The position numbers and the translations under genes were made by a program. From NCBI GenBank assembly GCA_963793845.1, contig CAWCBG010000014.1, forward strand, positions 496,001-560,000: DNA of 64,000 bases, read 5' to 3'. Of the stretch, positions 1 through 9,779 are shown piece after piece; position 1 is the stretch's first letter; each line of letters begins with the position of its first letter. The DNA comes from CAWCBG01 sp963793845. Lineage in GTDB: Bacteria > Acidobacteriota > Terriglobia > Terriglobales > Acidobacteriaceae. The notes beneath the pieces are model-generated. The model was not told the DNA's origin and searched no databases. It worked only from the letters and a program-made list of their open reading frames with translations.

Positions 1-1822
1 CCTGCAGAGCTGCGGAATGCTCTGCACGAGCGCTCAGGAAATATCTTCCGCATGACGGGTCGTCTGAAGCCGGGCGTGTCGATGCAACAGGCGTCGGCGA
101 ACCTGCAGACCATCGCAGCGGCGCTGGCCCAGGAATATCCCGAAGCCAACCAGGGACGCACCGTGACCTTGGAGCCGCTCACTGCAACGCTGCTGGGAAG
201 TATGCAGCGGTCGGCCGTATTTGGCGGGGCAGTGCTGATGGCGATTGCCGGCCTGATTCTGCTGATTGCCTGCTCCAACGTCGGGAACCTGCTGCTGGCG
301 CGGGTCGCCGCCCGGCGCCAGGAGATCGCGATTCGTGTGGCTCTGGGCGCCAGCCGGGGACGCCTCATCCGCCAACTGCTCACCGAAAGCGTGCTGCTGG
401 GTCTGTCCAGCGCCGTGGCCGGCCTTGGCCTCGGCTACGCCGCCTTGCGCTTCCTTTGGTCGCTGCTTCCCGCCGACAAGGTTGAGAACTTTCTGCAACC
501 CAGGTTCGACTGGAGCGTCTTTCTGTTCACCCTGGTGGCGGCGGTCCTGGCTGGAATGCTGTTCGGAATCGTTCCGTCGCTTCGGTCTTCGAGCGCTCCG
601 GTTACCGATGTGTTGAAGGAAGAATCGGGAAACACCAGCCGCGGCCGCCGGCGGATCAGTTTCTCCAACGCTCTTCTGGTAGGGCAGGTGGCCTTTTCGC
701 TGGTTGCGCTCATAACGGCCGCGTTGTTCCTGCGCAGCATCGAACGGGCTTACCGCATCGATCCCGGCTTCCAGACCCAGCATCTCGCGATTTTCCTTAC
801 CAACATCGGCCAGGCTGGGTACACCCAAGCCCATGGCGAACAGTTTTATCGCGAGGCGCGAGAGCGAGTGGAGACGCTGCCAGGAGTGGCGTCGGCTTCG
901 TGGGCTTCGAACCTGCCTTTCTGGGGACGCAGCTCCAGCGGACTTCTCATTGAAGGAGAGGGAGCGCGCAAGAAATCCGACGTGATCACTGCTGTGCTCA
1001 ACACCGTGGATCTCGGTTACTTTTCCACGATGGGGATTCCTGTGCTGCAAGGCCGTGTGTTCAACGACGATGACCGTGCCGATACCACGCCCGTTGCCAT
1101 CATCAACCAGACCATGGCCAGCCGCTATTGGCCGAACCAGGATCCGCTGGGCAAGCGTTTTCAGCTGCCGGGTGAAAAGGTCCTATCGGCAAGTCGTTGG
1201 CGTGGCGAAGAACGCCACCTATCAGAGCCTCGGCGAAGATCCGCAATCCTCCGTCTACATTCCTTTGAAGCAAAGTTATTCCGACGCCATGGTGCTTTAT
1301 GTTCGGAGCCAAGGCGATCCGGCCGCCATCCTCAACCCTGTGCAGCAGCAGATCGGCGGCATCGATCCGCAACTGCCGGTGGATGACGTTCGTACCGGGC
1401 GAGTTCTGATCGATCAGGCATTGTGGGGCGCAAGGATCGGGGTAGGCCTGCTCAGCGCGTTTGGGCTGCTCGGTCTCGCGCTGGCTTGTGTCGGACTGTA
1501 CGGCGTCATTGCCTACTCGGTGAATCAACGTCGCCGGGAATTGGGGGTACGAATGGCGTTGGGTGCGAACCGGTCGAGGGTGCTTCGGCTCGTGCTGGGT
1601 CAGGGAATGACCCTCGTCGTGTTGGGCGTTGGACTGGGGTTGGTCGCCTCACTGGGTATCGACCGCTTGCTCACCAGAATGTTGTACGGGGTTGCGGCAG
1701 CCGACCCGCTCAGTCTGGCGGGTGCCTCTTTCGTCTTGCTGATCGTGGCGGCATTCGCCTGTTATCTTCCGGCCTGGAGGGCCAGTCGAGTGAACCCGCT
1801 GGTGGCGCTGCGGCAAAACTAG
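1..1822 (+). CDS. ADOP/MacB-type FtsX-like permease, 3' part, frameshifted
   Basis: This is the C-terminal part of a large ABC-type permease of the MacB/ADOP class, probably an inner-membrane protein of a tripartite or lipoprotein-type export system. The frame is open from base 1, so the start lies outside the window. Two FtsX-like membrane blocks are visible. The first has the VGNLLLARVAARRQEIAIR signature (about 285-345) and the second has NQRRRELGVRMALGANRSR (about 1525-1580). A periplasmic MacB_PCD-like segment lies between them. The reading frame changes near 1180-1190: GEK in the first frame must join SYRQVVGVAKN in the second, which fits one extra base in a GG run. No adjacent ATPase gene is present, as usual for ADOP genes. 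The family assignment is confident. Whether the frameshift is biological is doubtful, given similar lesions across the window. Confidence 0.85.
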
Positions 1823-1929
1823 CAGCGGTTGCCGGTCATGGCTGTTCACAAAGGTCTTCGACGGCGCGCGAGCGACTTGTCGGACCGCGGGCACACAAAT
1901 CCTGACGGACGTCTGCTTCACTGCTGCAA

Positions 1930-4046
1930 TTACTTGGCAATAAAGATCGCTACGCTGTAGGGCTCGACCCGGTAGCTGTCCTGCGAGAGCAGCGGGAACT
2001 CCTGGCCGTCTTCGGCGATGTCGTTGGGCGAGGCTTGCGCAGTGTCAGCCAGGCGGAACCATTCGCGCTCGCCGATCAGCGGCAGCTCGAAGTCGAGAGC
2101 CTCGGTGTAGGCGTTGGCGATGAAGTGCAGGTCGTCGCGCGATCCGTCCTGGTACAGCAGGGTCCATTGCATGGCAAGGGTGCGCGAGTCCGGACACCAA
2201 TCGGCGCTCATGCGCTTCACGCCATGCCAGGTGACGTGGAAGCCGTTCTGGCCATCGAGTTCGAAGCTGCTCGGCGCAGCAGCGGACAACGCTTGCGGAA
2301 GTCGATCATCAGGCGGAAGAAGCGCAGCAGGCCGGCGTTGTCTTCGGCCATCTGCCAGTTCACCCAACTGATTTCGTTGTCCTGGCAATAGGCGTTGTTG
2401 TTGCCCTGCTGTGTGCGGCCAATCTCGTCCCCGGCAAGAAGCATGGGCACGCCGTGGGCGAGCAGCAGAATCGCTGCGAAGTTCTTGCGCTGTTGCAGGC
2501 GAAGCTGATTGATAGCCGGATCGTTGGTCGGGCCCTCGGCACCGCAGTTCCAGCTCAGGTTGTCGTTGCCGCCGTCGCGATTGTCTTCGCCGTTGGCCAG
2601 GTTGTGCTTCTCGTTGTAAGAGACCAGGTCGGTCAGGGTAAATCCGTCGTGACAGGTAATGAAGTTGATGCTGTGATAGGGCTCGCGAGCGCTGGTCTCG
2701 TACAGATCAGGACTGCCCAGCAACCGGGTCGCCAGCGCTGAGGTCATGCCGGGATCGCCTTTGACAAACTTGCGGATATCGTCTCGAAACTTGCCGTTCC
2801 ACTCGGCCCAGCGGCCCCAGGATGGTAGCGTGCCGACCTGGTAGAGGCCGGCGGCGTCCCAGGCCTCGGCGATGAGCTTGGTGTTGGCGAGCACGGGATC
2901 GTAGGCGAGACTCTCCAGCAGCGGCGGGTTGCTGAGCACCGAGCCGTCCTGTCCGCGGCCAAGGATCGAGGCCAGATCGAAGCGGAAGCCGTCGACATGC
3001 ATCTCGGTGGCCCAGTAGCGCAGGCAGTCGACGATGAAGTCGCGTACCACCGGATTGTTGCAGTTCACGGTGTTGCCGCATCCGCTGAAGTTGACGTAGC
3101 TGCCGGTCTCAGGATCGAGGATGTAATACGTCGGGTTGTCGATTCCGCGGAAGGACCAGGTCGGGCCGTGTTCACCGCCTTCTGCGGTGTGATTGAAGAC
3201 CACGTCGAGGATGACTTCGATTCCAGCCTTGTGGAAGGCCTTGATCATCGTCTTGAACTCGCGCACCTGTTCGCCGTCGGCGATGTTGGAGGAGTAAGCC
3301 GTGTTCGGCGCAAAGAACGCGGTAGGTTGGTAGCCCCACAGGTTCAGCAAGGTCTCGCCCAGTACGGGATTCAGGCGGTCGGTATCGCCCTCTTCAAATT
3401 CGGCGACCGGAAGCAGTTCGACGGCGGTTACACCAAGCTGTTTAAGGTAGGGAATCTTCTCGATCAGTCCGGCAAAGGTTCCGGGATGCTGCACGCCAGA
3501 GGACTTGTCCTGGGTATAGGCACGCACGTGCAGCTCGTAGATGACGCTATCGACCAGCGGCAGATTGAGCGGCTGATCGTGCTCCCAATCAAAGTGGTTC
3601 TCGAGCACGACACCGTTGCGATAGGGGCGCTTGCCTTCGCGATACGATCCCCAGGGAACGCCGTTCGATAGAACCCGCGCATAAGGATCGAGCACGACAT
3701 GAGAGGGATCGAAGCGGTAGACCCGGGGATCGGGATTGGGCTGCATGTCGAAGCGGTAGCCGTACTGCACGCCCGCGTCGACGCCCTCGACCATGGCATG
3801 CCACACCTGTCCGGTGCGGTTGGTATGAGGGTCGAGTTCGTATTCGAGAAACGGCTCTTTCTCTCCGGGCTGCAGCAGCACCAGCGTGCACGAGGTGGCA
3901 GGCTTGGAGAAAATCGAGAAGTTCACGCCATCGCGCCTGACGGTCGCACCCAGCGGCAGTGGATGACCGCGTTTCACCTGATATGTGGGAGTGGGCGCGG
4001 TTGTGGAGGTCTTCGGCTGAATTGATTTACGAAGTTTCGGCGGCAT
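1930..4046 (-). CDS. glgX: Glycogen debranching enzyme GlgX / isoamylase, frameshifted
   Basis: A GH13 glycogen debranching enzyme, expected to hydrolyse alpha-1,6 branches in glycogen or limit dextrins in the cytoplasm. A CBM48-type N-terminal domain (LPLGATVRRDGVNFSIFS) precedes the catalytic barrel. The nucleophile region is DGFRFDLASILGRG, the acid/base region is LIAEAWDAAGLYQVG, and HDGFTLTDLVSYNEKHN carries the transition-state Asp. The total of about 705 codons fits GlgX. The frame breaks near 2280: LLRR must continue as SSFELDGQNGFHVTWHG in the next frame, which fits one missing base in a GC-rich stretch. The C-terminal beta domain then reads to 1930. The M20 peptidase gene lies 73 bp upstream in the same direction. 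The function is secure; the frameshift is probably a sequencing error. Confidence 0.88.
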
Positions 4047-4119
4047 GGGTTACACGCTCATTTCATCGGCAGGCCATTGCATGGGATAACAGAAAGCAGG
4101 GTGGAGAACAACAAAGATT

Positions 4120-5151
4120 TCATCCCGAGTGCCTGATTTGGTCGCTGGTTTGGTCAACCGGGAGGAGGTGTTTTGCGATCCGCGCGTAAAGCTCCACCGC
4201 CTCCAGCAACTGCTTTTTATCGATGTACTCGCCATTGGTATGAGCCACGTGGATGGAGCCCGGCCCGATCAGCAGCGGCTGGCCCCACTTGGTCAGGGCC
4301 GGAATATCCGTGGTGAACTTGGCGATCATCGTCTCGATACCGGGTACGGTTCCCAGCTCCATGTAGGGGATCTCAAGAACAAAATCGGCTTGCGCCTTTC
4401 CCGCAACGGCCGCCGTAATCTGCTGCCGCAACTCGTCCGCGGGACCGACCAGCCGATACAGCAGGTGCGCCACGGCGTGATCGGGAATGACGTTCGGTGC
4501 GCGGCCACCTTCGATGATGCCGATGTTGACCGTGCAGGGGCCGGCCTTGGGATTGGTCGGCAGCTTCAGCTTACGAATGTTTTCCAGGGCGTCGAGCAGC
4601 TTTTCGATGGCCGATTCGCCGAGCTCGGGATAGGCCGAGTGCGCCATCTTTCCGCTGGCCACAAGTTCAACGCGCAGAGTGCCCTTGGTCGCGAGCGCCA
4701 GCCGGTTCTCGGTGGGTTCGCCGTTGATCAGATACTTCGCGCCGCGCGGCTGCCGGTTGGCCTCCTGCGCGCCCTGGCTGTCGCGCTCTTCGCCCACCAG
4801 GAACAGGAGTCCGACATGAATGCCATCGTCTTTCAGCTTTTCGGCAGCAGCTATCTGAGCGACGATGATGCCCTTGGCATCGCATGAGCCGCGGCCATGG
4901 ATAAGGTCCTCGGTTTCTGAGGAAGGGAAGAACGGGGGCACCGTGTCCATGTGGGTGGAGAAGACGACTTCGGGGTTGGGGTGCCCGGGATGCGTGGCCC
5001 ACAGGTTGAAGCGGTCGCCCTCAACCGGCATGCGCTCGACGTTGTAGCCGAGCGCGGTGAGTTCGGCAGCGAGTGCCTCGCCCACTGGGACTTCCATGCC
5101 GGTGGTGGATTCGATGTCGATCAGCTTGCGAGTGAGGGCGAAAACGTCCAT
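4120..5151 (-). CDS. M20 family metallopeptidase (ArgE/DapE/CPG2-like)
   Basis: A 343-residue di-zinc amidohydrolase of peptidase family M20, a cytoplasmic enzyme acting on an N-acyl amino acid or a small peptide. Zinc-ligand motifs are visible in order: THMDTVPPF (His, with catalytic Asp), GRGSCDAKG (bridging Asp) and VGEERDS (catalytic Glu and ligand Glu). The C-terminal IHVAHTNGEYIDK supplies the last His. The start chosen is the Met of MDVFALTRKLIDIES, where homology should begin. The open frame continues upstream to about 5406 but translates into low-complexity non-protein-like sequence overlapping a hairpin repeat. The substrate cannot be decided: ArgE, DapE-like and carboxypeptidase G2-like roles all remain possible. 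There is no arginine or lysine biosynthesis gene nearby. Confidence 0.85.
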   Translation of the reverse strand: MDVFALTRKLIDIESTTGMEVPVGEALAAELTALGYNVERMPVEGDRFNLWATHPGHPNPEVVFSTHMDTVPPFFPSSETEDLIHGRGSCDAKGIIVAQIAAAEKLKDDGIHVGLLFLVGEERDSQGAQEANRQPRGAKYLINGEPTENRLALATKGTLRVELVASGKMAHSAYPELGESAIEKLLDALENIRKLKLPTNPKAGPCTVNIGIIEGGRAPNVIPDHAVAHLLYRLVGPADELRQQITAAVAGKAQADFVLEIPYMELGTVPGIETMIAKFTTDIPALTKWGQPLLIGPGSIHVAHTNGEYIDKKQLLEAVELYARIAKHLLPVDQTSDQIRHSG

Positions 5152-5251
5152 GGATGAAGGATAACGTATCGAGTGGATAGCTTTGTGGTGAGCGGCGAAC
5201 GGTAGCGATGGAATTTTCGGGCCTAAAACAGCCTGCATGTGAGAGAAGCGT

Positions 5252-5345
5252 GCCGTCCCTGCCGGGACTCGAACGAATTGCCCACTGCACCGAGCACTCC
5301 GCCTGCGGCGGGTGCTGGGCTTAGATGAGCCGTCCCTGCGGGACT
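5252..5345. repeat. Cluster of three intergenic hairpins (REP-like)
   Basis: The 332-bp space between the M20 gene and the barrel gene holds no convincing ORF. It contains two related hairpins, GCCGTCCCTGCCGGGACT (5252-5269) and GCCGTCCCTGCGGGACT (5329-5345), both pairing GTCCC with GGGAC. Between them an imperfect stem pairs AGCAC-CCGCC with GGCGG-GTGCT (5293-5316). This looks like a small REP-type cluster. It could also act as a transcription terminator for the barrel gene's downstream side, but no T-tract is present. Confidence 0.55.
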
Positions 5346-5483
5346 GGTTTTCCTTGGCTGGATTCTTCGTCGCGCTTGAAACACAGAATCCCGAGGAGAT
5401 TCTCAAAGCGTCGGAGTATCCTTCAACAGCCCACGTGACCCTCGATTTGGTTAGAGTCGTTCCAGCCTGGGCGTCGAGCGTTT

Positions 5484-6341
5484 CTATTGCCGCGAATGTG
5501 CCAGGCTGAGCGCATGTTCGAAGCTCAGGTAAAGGATCACGCCTTTGTCGCCGGCGTTCGGGCCCATGCCTATGGGGAAGCCCACGCCGGGTACGATCTG
5601 CAAATCGTTCCTGCGGAAGTTATACGACCAGCGCACACCCGGGCTGACATAAAGATTCTGCTGGTAAGTCGTCTTCCCGGGAGCGAGTACGTTCGCGGTG
5701 GAGTACCACGCGGTTTCCACCAGGGCATTGAAGCGGGGCTTCACCAGCCAAACCACCGATTGCCCGAGATTGACGTCAAGCGCGTTGGCCCGCTGACCCA
5801 AGTCGTTCTGGGCGCGCGGCACCCACGTCATCCCTACATTCCAGTGGGTCACCAAGTAGCGGTTGTGCTGGATGCTGATGGGCAGGTTCGTCTGCAAACC
5901 GCAGCCGCCAACGCCGCGTCCCACCGCGCTGTTCCCAGTGGGCAGAATTAGAGTGAGGCGCGGCGCGATGGCCAGGCGCGTGTCGCCGTTGCCCAGGAGC
6001 TGGTAACGGTAGTTGATCAGCGTGTCGCCCCAGCCTCCACCAGACCCGGGATTGTCGCTGTTATGATCTCCGGCCATGGTGACGCTCAACTGATGCTTGA
6101 GGCTTCTTAGTGGCCATTCGTCGGTCTGGGTGAAGGCCCAGTCGCCGGTGCTGAGGCGTTGATAGAAGCTGATGTGCTGAACCACGCCATCCTCCTGGTT
6201 ATAGGCCTCCTCGATCAGGAAACTGTTGTCCTGAATGGGAGCGGCGGACGTGGGTGCGGAAGATTCGGGAGCGCCGGCGAGGGCGTAGTTGCAGGACAAG
6301 GCCAGAAGAAAGATGAGAACGGTAAGAGTGCGGCGGGCCAT
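5484..6341 (-). CDS. Putative outer-membrane beta-barrel (transporter-like) protein
   Basis: A 285-residue secreted protein. Residues 1-22 form a signal peptide (MARRTLTVLIFLLALSCNYA, then LAGAPE). The mature part consists of alternating amphipathic strands rich in Tyr, Trp, Gly and Asn (for example TLINYRYQLLG, LVTHWNVGMTWVPR, LYVSPGVRWSYNF) and ends in an aromatic/hydrophobic strand, as expected for an outer-membrane barrel. It resembles the loosely annotated phenol-degradation-type or generic transporter barrel families, with no specific substrate evident. It is a single gene behind an AT-rich promoter region containing a Fur-like dyad. That arrangement suggests metal-dependent control and perhaps a metal-related role, which is inference only. 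Confidence 0.6.
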   Translation of the reverse strand: MARRTLTVLIFLLALSCNYALAGAPESSAPTSAAPIQDNSFLIEEAYNQEDGVVQHISFYQRLSTGDWAFTQTDEWPLRSLKHQLSVTMAGDHNSDNPGSGGGWGDTLINYRYQLLGNGDTRLAIAPRLTLILPTGNSAVGRGVGGCGLQTNLPISIQHNRYLVTHWNVGMTWVPRAQNDLGQRANALDVNLGQSVVWLVKPRFNALVETAWYSTANVLAPGKTTYQQNLYVSPGVRWSYNFRRNDLQIVPGVGFPIGMGPNAGDKGVILYLSFEHALSLAHSRQ

Positions 6342-6362
6342 GATGAGTACCTGTCTTGATTA

Positions 6363-6388
6363 TGAAATTGAAATTCATTTTCATTTCA
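6363..6388 (-). promoter_or_regulatory. Fur-like AT-rich inverted repeat upstream of the barrel gene
   Basis: A 26-bp AT-rich imperfect palindrome with half-sites TGAAATTGAAATT and, on the other strand, TGAAATGAAAATG. It ends 21 bp before the barrel gene's ATG at 6341. The repeated AATGA/TTGAA half-sites resemble Fur-family operators. The local base composition is far more AT-rich than the flanks. No Fur gene is in the window. Confidence 0.4.
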
Positions 6389-6431
6389 TAGCCAGACTAA
6401 GACAGGGCATGGATTCGCGATGTGACTCCGG

Positions 6432-6918
6432 TCACTGAGAATCGTGATGAGGTAACCGGAGCGGTTGAGTCGAGCCGGCCGCAGGCGAAACCAGGGGAAA
6501 CGGGCCGCGGGAGTATGCCTCGTTTGGAGCAGATTTACCAGGGGGCCGCAAGGCTCGGGCAGCGCGCCGGCGCATCCGCGGCAGAAACGGGATGACATCG
6601 CGCAGCAGAAAATAGCGCTCCGAGCGATGGCGGTAGAAGACCGGCAGGCTTCTCAGCAGGTCGCCGACACTGCCATAGTCGACCCATGCGCCGTAGCGGC
6701 GCAGCAGAAGCTGCCGCAACACGGCTTCGTGCACGATGCGCCGGTGCAGGATCGCCGCCAGCGTTCCCAGCCAGGAATGCACCCGGCCCGAGGTTGGACA
6801 TGCGAGCATGCACGGGCGCTATGGCGGCGGACTCCTGCCGTCCGGCGAGGAAGAAGTGCTGTTCTTCCAGCCAGCCTCCGTTGTGCAACCGAGTATGTTG
6901 GCAGGGTATGTAGATCAT
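6432..6918 (-). CDS. Unrecognised protein of about 160 residues, frameshifted
   Basis: I do not recognise this gene. Two overlapping minus-strand frames have strongly GC-rich third codon positions and seem to join into one protein. The first runs from the ATG at 6918 (HNGGWLEEQHFFLAGRQES) to about residue 42 (RMSNLG). The second continues as RVHSWLGTLAAILHRR, then YGAWVDYGSVGDLLRSLPVF. The joint lies near 6790 and needs one extra base removed. The product is basic and Arg/Leu-rich with no clear signal peptide. It starts 128 bp after the end of the histidine kinase gene and could be the last gene of that transcription unit. The C-terminal 35 residues (Pro/Ser-rich) may be read-through past another indel. 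Confidence 0.4.
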
Positions 6919-7046
6919 GCTCCCAGGCCGACGAAAACGTCCTGGTCATGCTATCGGCACGGAGGAGGTCAGGCATGAATCGCGAAGGGAAAATTGCCCG
7001 CCACAAGATGGTATAGAAGGGAGAGCCGAGAGCTGAGAGCTGATAG

Positions 7047-8207
7047 CTAGTTGCCGGCCGCTGTTTGCTTTCTTTCGATCGGCAGACGCAGCGTGAACTC
7101 CGCACCTTTACCCACTTCGCTGACGACATCGATTCGGCCGCCATGGGCTTCGACCGTGCGGCGGGCCAGCGAGAGACCCAGTCCGGTACCGTGTCCCTTG
7201 GTGGTGAAGAATGGCCGGAAGATGTTCGGCAGGTGCTCAGGAGGGATGCCCTTGCCTTCGTCGGCGACAACAATCACCACAGCATCCTCATCTTCCTGCA
7301 GCAGCACGTGGATTGTGCCCGGCTTCTCCATCGACTGAATCGCATTGAGGAGAAGGTTCAGCAGAACCTGATTAATCTGGTTGGGATCATGTTCCACCGG
7401 CGGCACTGCGCCACGGATTTCCAGTTCAATCTGGATGCGCTTGGTGATGGCCTGCTGGCGCGCAAACATCACAGCATGTTCGGTCGTGTTGCAGATGTCG
7501 CTAATACGGAACTGCGGAGGCTTGGGTCGCGCTGTCTCCAGCAACTCGGTGAGGATGCGGTTGATCTGCATGGCCTCTTCTTTGGCGTCCTTCATCACCG
7601 AACGTGCCGGGCTTTGAGGCGGCAGGTCGCGTCCCACGATGTCGAGTACTCCGGCGATCCCTGCCAGCGGGTTGCGGATTTCGTGGGCCAGTCCGGCGGC
7701 CAGTTCGCCCAGGGTCGCAAAGTGCTCGGCGCGCGACATCTGGGTCTGATGCAGCCGCTGAATCTCCTCGCGACTGGCCTTTAACTGCTGCACCATGTCG
7801 TTGAAGTCGCTGCCCAGATCGCCCATTTCGTCATTGCGGTCGGCGAAGCTGACACTGGCACTCATGTCTCCGGCGCGCACCCGTGCGATCTTGTCCTGCA
7901 GCTCCATCATGGGGCGCCGCACCTGCACCGCCAGAACCATGATGACGGCAACGCAGATCACCAGCGCACCTGCGGCAGCCACGGCGACGATCATGTGGCG
8001 CGAGCCTTGCTCCAATGACAGCGAGACAAGCATGAACAGCAATAGCCCGTTCAGCAGCACGGCCGCGATAGGAATGACAGCCTTGAGCGCCCAGTTCATG
8101 TGCCGCTTGCGAATGACGGCCTTGCTATCGGCGGCGGAATTTTCGTCCGCGGCCGGCAATCCGGTGTCGGGTATTTGAACTGGAACAGCGCTCATTTCGA
8201 AACTCAA
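7047..8207 (-). CDS. Membrane sensor histidine kinase (HAMP-HisKA-HATPase)
   Basis: A 386-residue two-component sensor kinase. Two membrane segments (about 42-62 and 73-96) enclose only a very short external loop, so the signal is probably sensed in the membrane or by the HAMP region (97-150). The phospho-acceptor His is residue 175 in LAGLAHEIRNPLAG. The ATP-binding domain shows the N box (LLLNAIQSM), the G1 box (DEGKGIPPEH) and the G2 box (GTGLGLSLARR). The kinase class is NtrB/AtoS-like. It follows ccsA by 117 bp in the same direction but has no adjacent response regulator. The NtrC-type regulators at 58.3 kb and at the right edge are possible partners, which is only a guess. The link to cytochrome biogenesis recalls ResE beside resABC in Bacillus, by position only. 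Confidence 0.88.
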   Translation of the reverse strand: MSFEMSAVPVQIPDTGLPAADENSAADSKAVIRKRHMNWALKAVIPIAAVLLNGLLLFMLVSLSLEQGSRHMIVAVAAAGALVICVAVIMVLAVQVRRPMMELQDKIARVRAGDMSASVSFADRNDEMGDLGSDFNDMVQQLKASREEIQRLHQTQMSRAEHFATLGELAAGLAHEIRNPLAGIAGVLDIVGRDLPPQSPARSVMKDAKEEAMQINRILTELLETARPKPPQFRISDICNTTEHAVMFARQQAITKRIQIELEIRGAVPPVEHDPNQINQVLLNLLLNAIQSMEKPGTIHVLLQEDEDAVVIVVADEGKGIPPEHLPNIFRPFFTTKGHGTGLGLSLARRTVEAHGGRIDVVSEVGKGAEFTLRLPIERKQTAAGN

Positions 8208-8324
8208 CTTCTTCTTGACTCGGTTGCAAACATTCGCAAATCTATTTCTGCAGGGCTGACGGGCTGGAACTGATGTTTGGGGCCTAATCCGTCCGCCAGA
8301 TCCAATCCCGCCAGTCCTGAGTCC

Positions 8325-9749
8325 TCATGCGTAGGCGTGTAAGCCGGGAAGCAGATACGTTACGCCGAGGAAGGTGAAGATCACGACGCCGAAGCCGAGG
8401 ATGGCAAAGTAAGCCGCCCTGCGTCCCCGCCATCCGCGGGTGATCCGCATGTGCAGGTAGCCGGCGTAAATCAGCCAGGTGATGGCGGCCCATGTCTCCT
8501 TCGGATCCCAGCTCCAGTACGAGCCCCAGGTGCGGTTCGCCCAGTAAGCGCCCGCCGCGATCATGGCCGTCAACAGCGGAAACGCGATACAGATCGTCTT
8601 GTAAGTGACGCGATCCAGCGTGTCGGCCGAGGGCAACAGAGCCTCCAGATCGGTTCGCCGCCACAACAGCATCAGGTACAGCAAGGAAGCGAAGATACCC
8701 GTCACCATGCCACCCAGTAAGAAGGGGCTGGCGGCCAGGCTGGTCGGGAAGAGTCCATCCTGGTCGGGTGACGGGTAACTGGCATCGCGCACTCTAAGAA
8801 TGAATGCGGCCAGCACAACCACTTGCAGAAGAATGCTGATGAAGATTGCCTTGTTGGCGACGCCGAACAGTGAATCGTCCTTCCTGAGGCGCGCCACAAA
8901 GTACAGCACCAGAGGGACCACCGCGCCGATGCCCGCCAGCATGAACAGCCAGCCCAGATCGGGCACGGTCACGAACAAGCGCATGCCACGGCCGAGGAAC
9001 ATGTCCGACCTGGTCTGCGCGTTCCACGCGGTCACCGACAACCCGCCCAGCTTTTCAAAGCGTGTAGCGAGGATCGCGCCGTAGACGCAGCTGACCATCC
9101 CGCTCGTCCAAGCCAGAAAGGTCTCGGTTTGAAAATTGTCTTTGATGAGGAACATGGTTGCCAGCGCGAAGCTCACGGCGCAGGCGGCGTAGCTCAACAT
9201 CGCCAGGGTCACGTGTACGTGCAGCCAGGTCGATTGCAGCGCGGGCACCAGCGGGCGCACTTCCGAATCAAGCAACTGCATCAGGATGACGCAAACCACC
9301 GCCAGCGGCATGGTGATGCTGCCGATGATCTTGACTCCGAACTTCTTCTCGGTAATGAGCGTCAGCAGCGCCACCGTCCACACAAAGCTAAGCAGCATCT
9401 CGTAAATGCTGGCAAAGGGCGGGCGTCCGGAGAGGTACCAGCGATGTGCGACCGCCAGCGTGTTGGCGACCAGCCCGATCGCGGTAGCCAGGGAGGCATA
9501 CTTCACGTACCGCGGAACCCCGGTGACCCCGAAGCCCATGTAGAGCGCGCCTGCGCCTGCATAAAAGATCAAGGCCACATACAGAAGATTGCTCTCGGTA
9601 AACAGGCTGCCTCCGGCCTTGGCGGTCCCCAGCAGGGCCACGACCAGCAGAAAGACCACGGCCAATCCGACCAGCACCAGCAGGGCATTACCGCCCGTGG
9701 AGGCGGGGCTGGCTGGCTCCATCTGGGTTACTCTTGCTCGCGTAGACAT
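8325..9749 (-). CDS. ccsA: Cytochrome c biogenesis protein CcsA/ResC
   Basis: A polytopic heme-handling protein of system II cytochrome c maturation, which works with ResB/CcsB to move heme to the outer face of the membrane and attach it to CXXCH apocytochromes. The length is 474 residues with many hydrophobic helices. The diagnostic Trp-rich signature WGSYWSWDPKETW lies near residues 408-419 and is flanked by conserved His-bearing helices. The C-terminal part holds the classical CcsA domain. The N-terminal half carries additional helices starting at residue 20, so this is the longer CcsB-style (naming varies) form. It lies 30 bp after resB and is probably cotranscribed with it. A substrate candidate in the window is the small cytochrome c at 17.1 kb. 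Confidence 0.92.
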   Translation of the reverse strand: MSTRARVTQMEPASPASTGGNALLVLVGLAVVFLLVVALLGTAKAGGSLFTESNLLYVALIFYAGAGALYMGFGVTGVPRYVKYASLATAIGLVANTLAVAHRWYLSGRPPFASIYEMLLSFVWTVALLTLITEKKFGVKIIGSITMPLAVVCVILMQLLDSEVRPLVPALQSTWLHVHVTLAMLSYAACAVSFALATMFLIKDNFQTETFLAWTSGMVSCVYGAILATRFEKLGGLSVTAWNAQTRSDMFLGRGMRLFVTVPDLGWLFMLAGIGAVVPLVLYFVARLRKDDSLFGVANKAIFISILLQVVVLAAFILRVRDASYPSPDQDGLFPTSLAASPFLLGGMVTGIFASLLYLMLLWRRTDLEALLPSADTLDRVTYKTICIAFPLLTAMIAAGAYWANRTWGSYWSWDPKETWAAITWLIYAGYLHMRITRGWRGRRAAYFAILGFGVVIFTFLGVTYLLPGLHAYA

Positions 9750-9779
9750 TTTCCGATTCCTCCGTGTTCAGGGCGCCAT

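Noticed and set aside
5255..5300. TTCGAGTCCC-like T-loop sequence on the minus strand, suggesting a tRNA
   Set aside because: The flanking five-base arms do not pair and no acceptor or anticodon arms are found. The sequence is part of the GTCCC/GGGAC hairpin repeat.
6653..7273. 206-codon minus-strand ORF overlapping the histidine kinase 3' end
   Set aside because: It lies in another frame of the well-supported kinase and of the short gene after it, and its composition is not protein-like.
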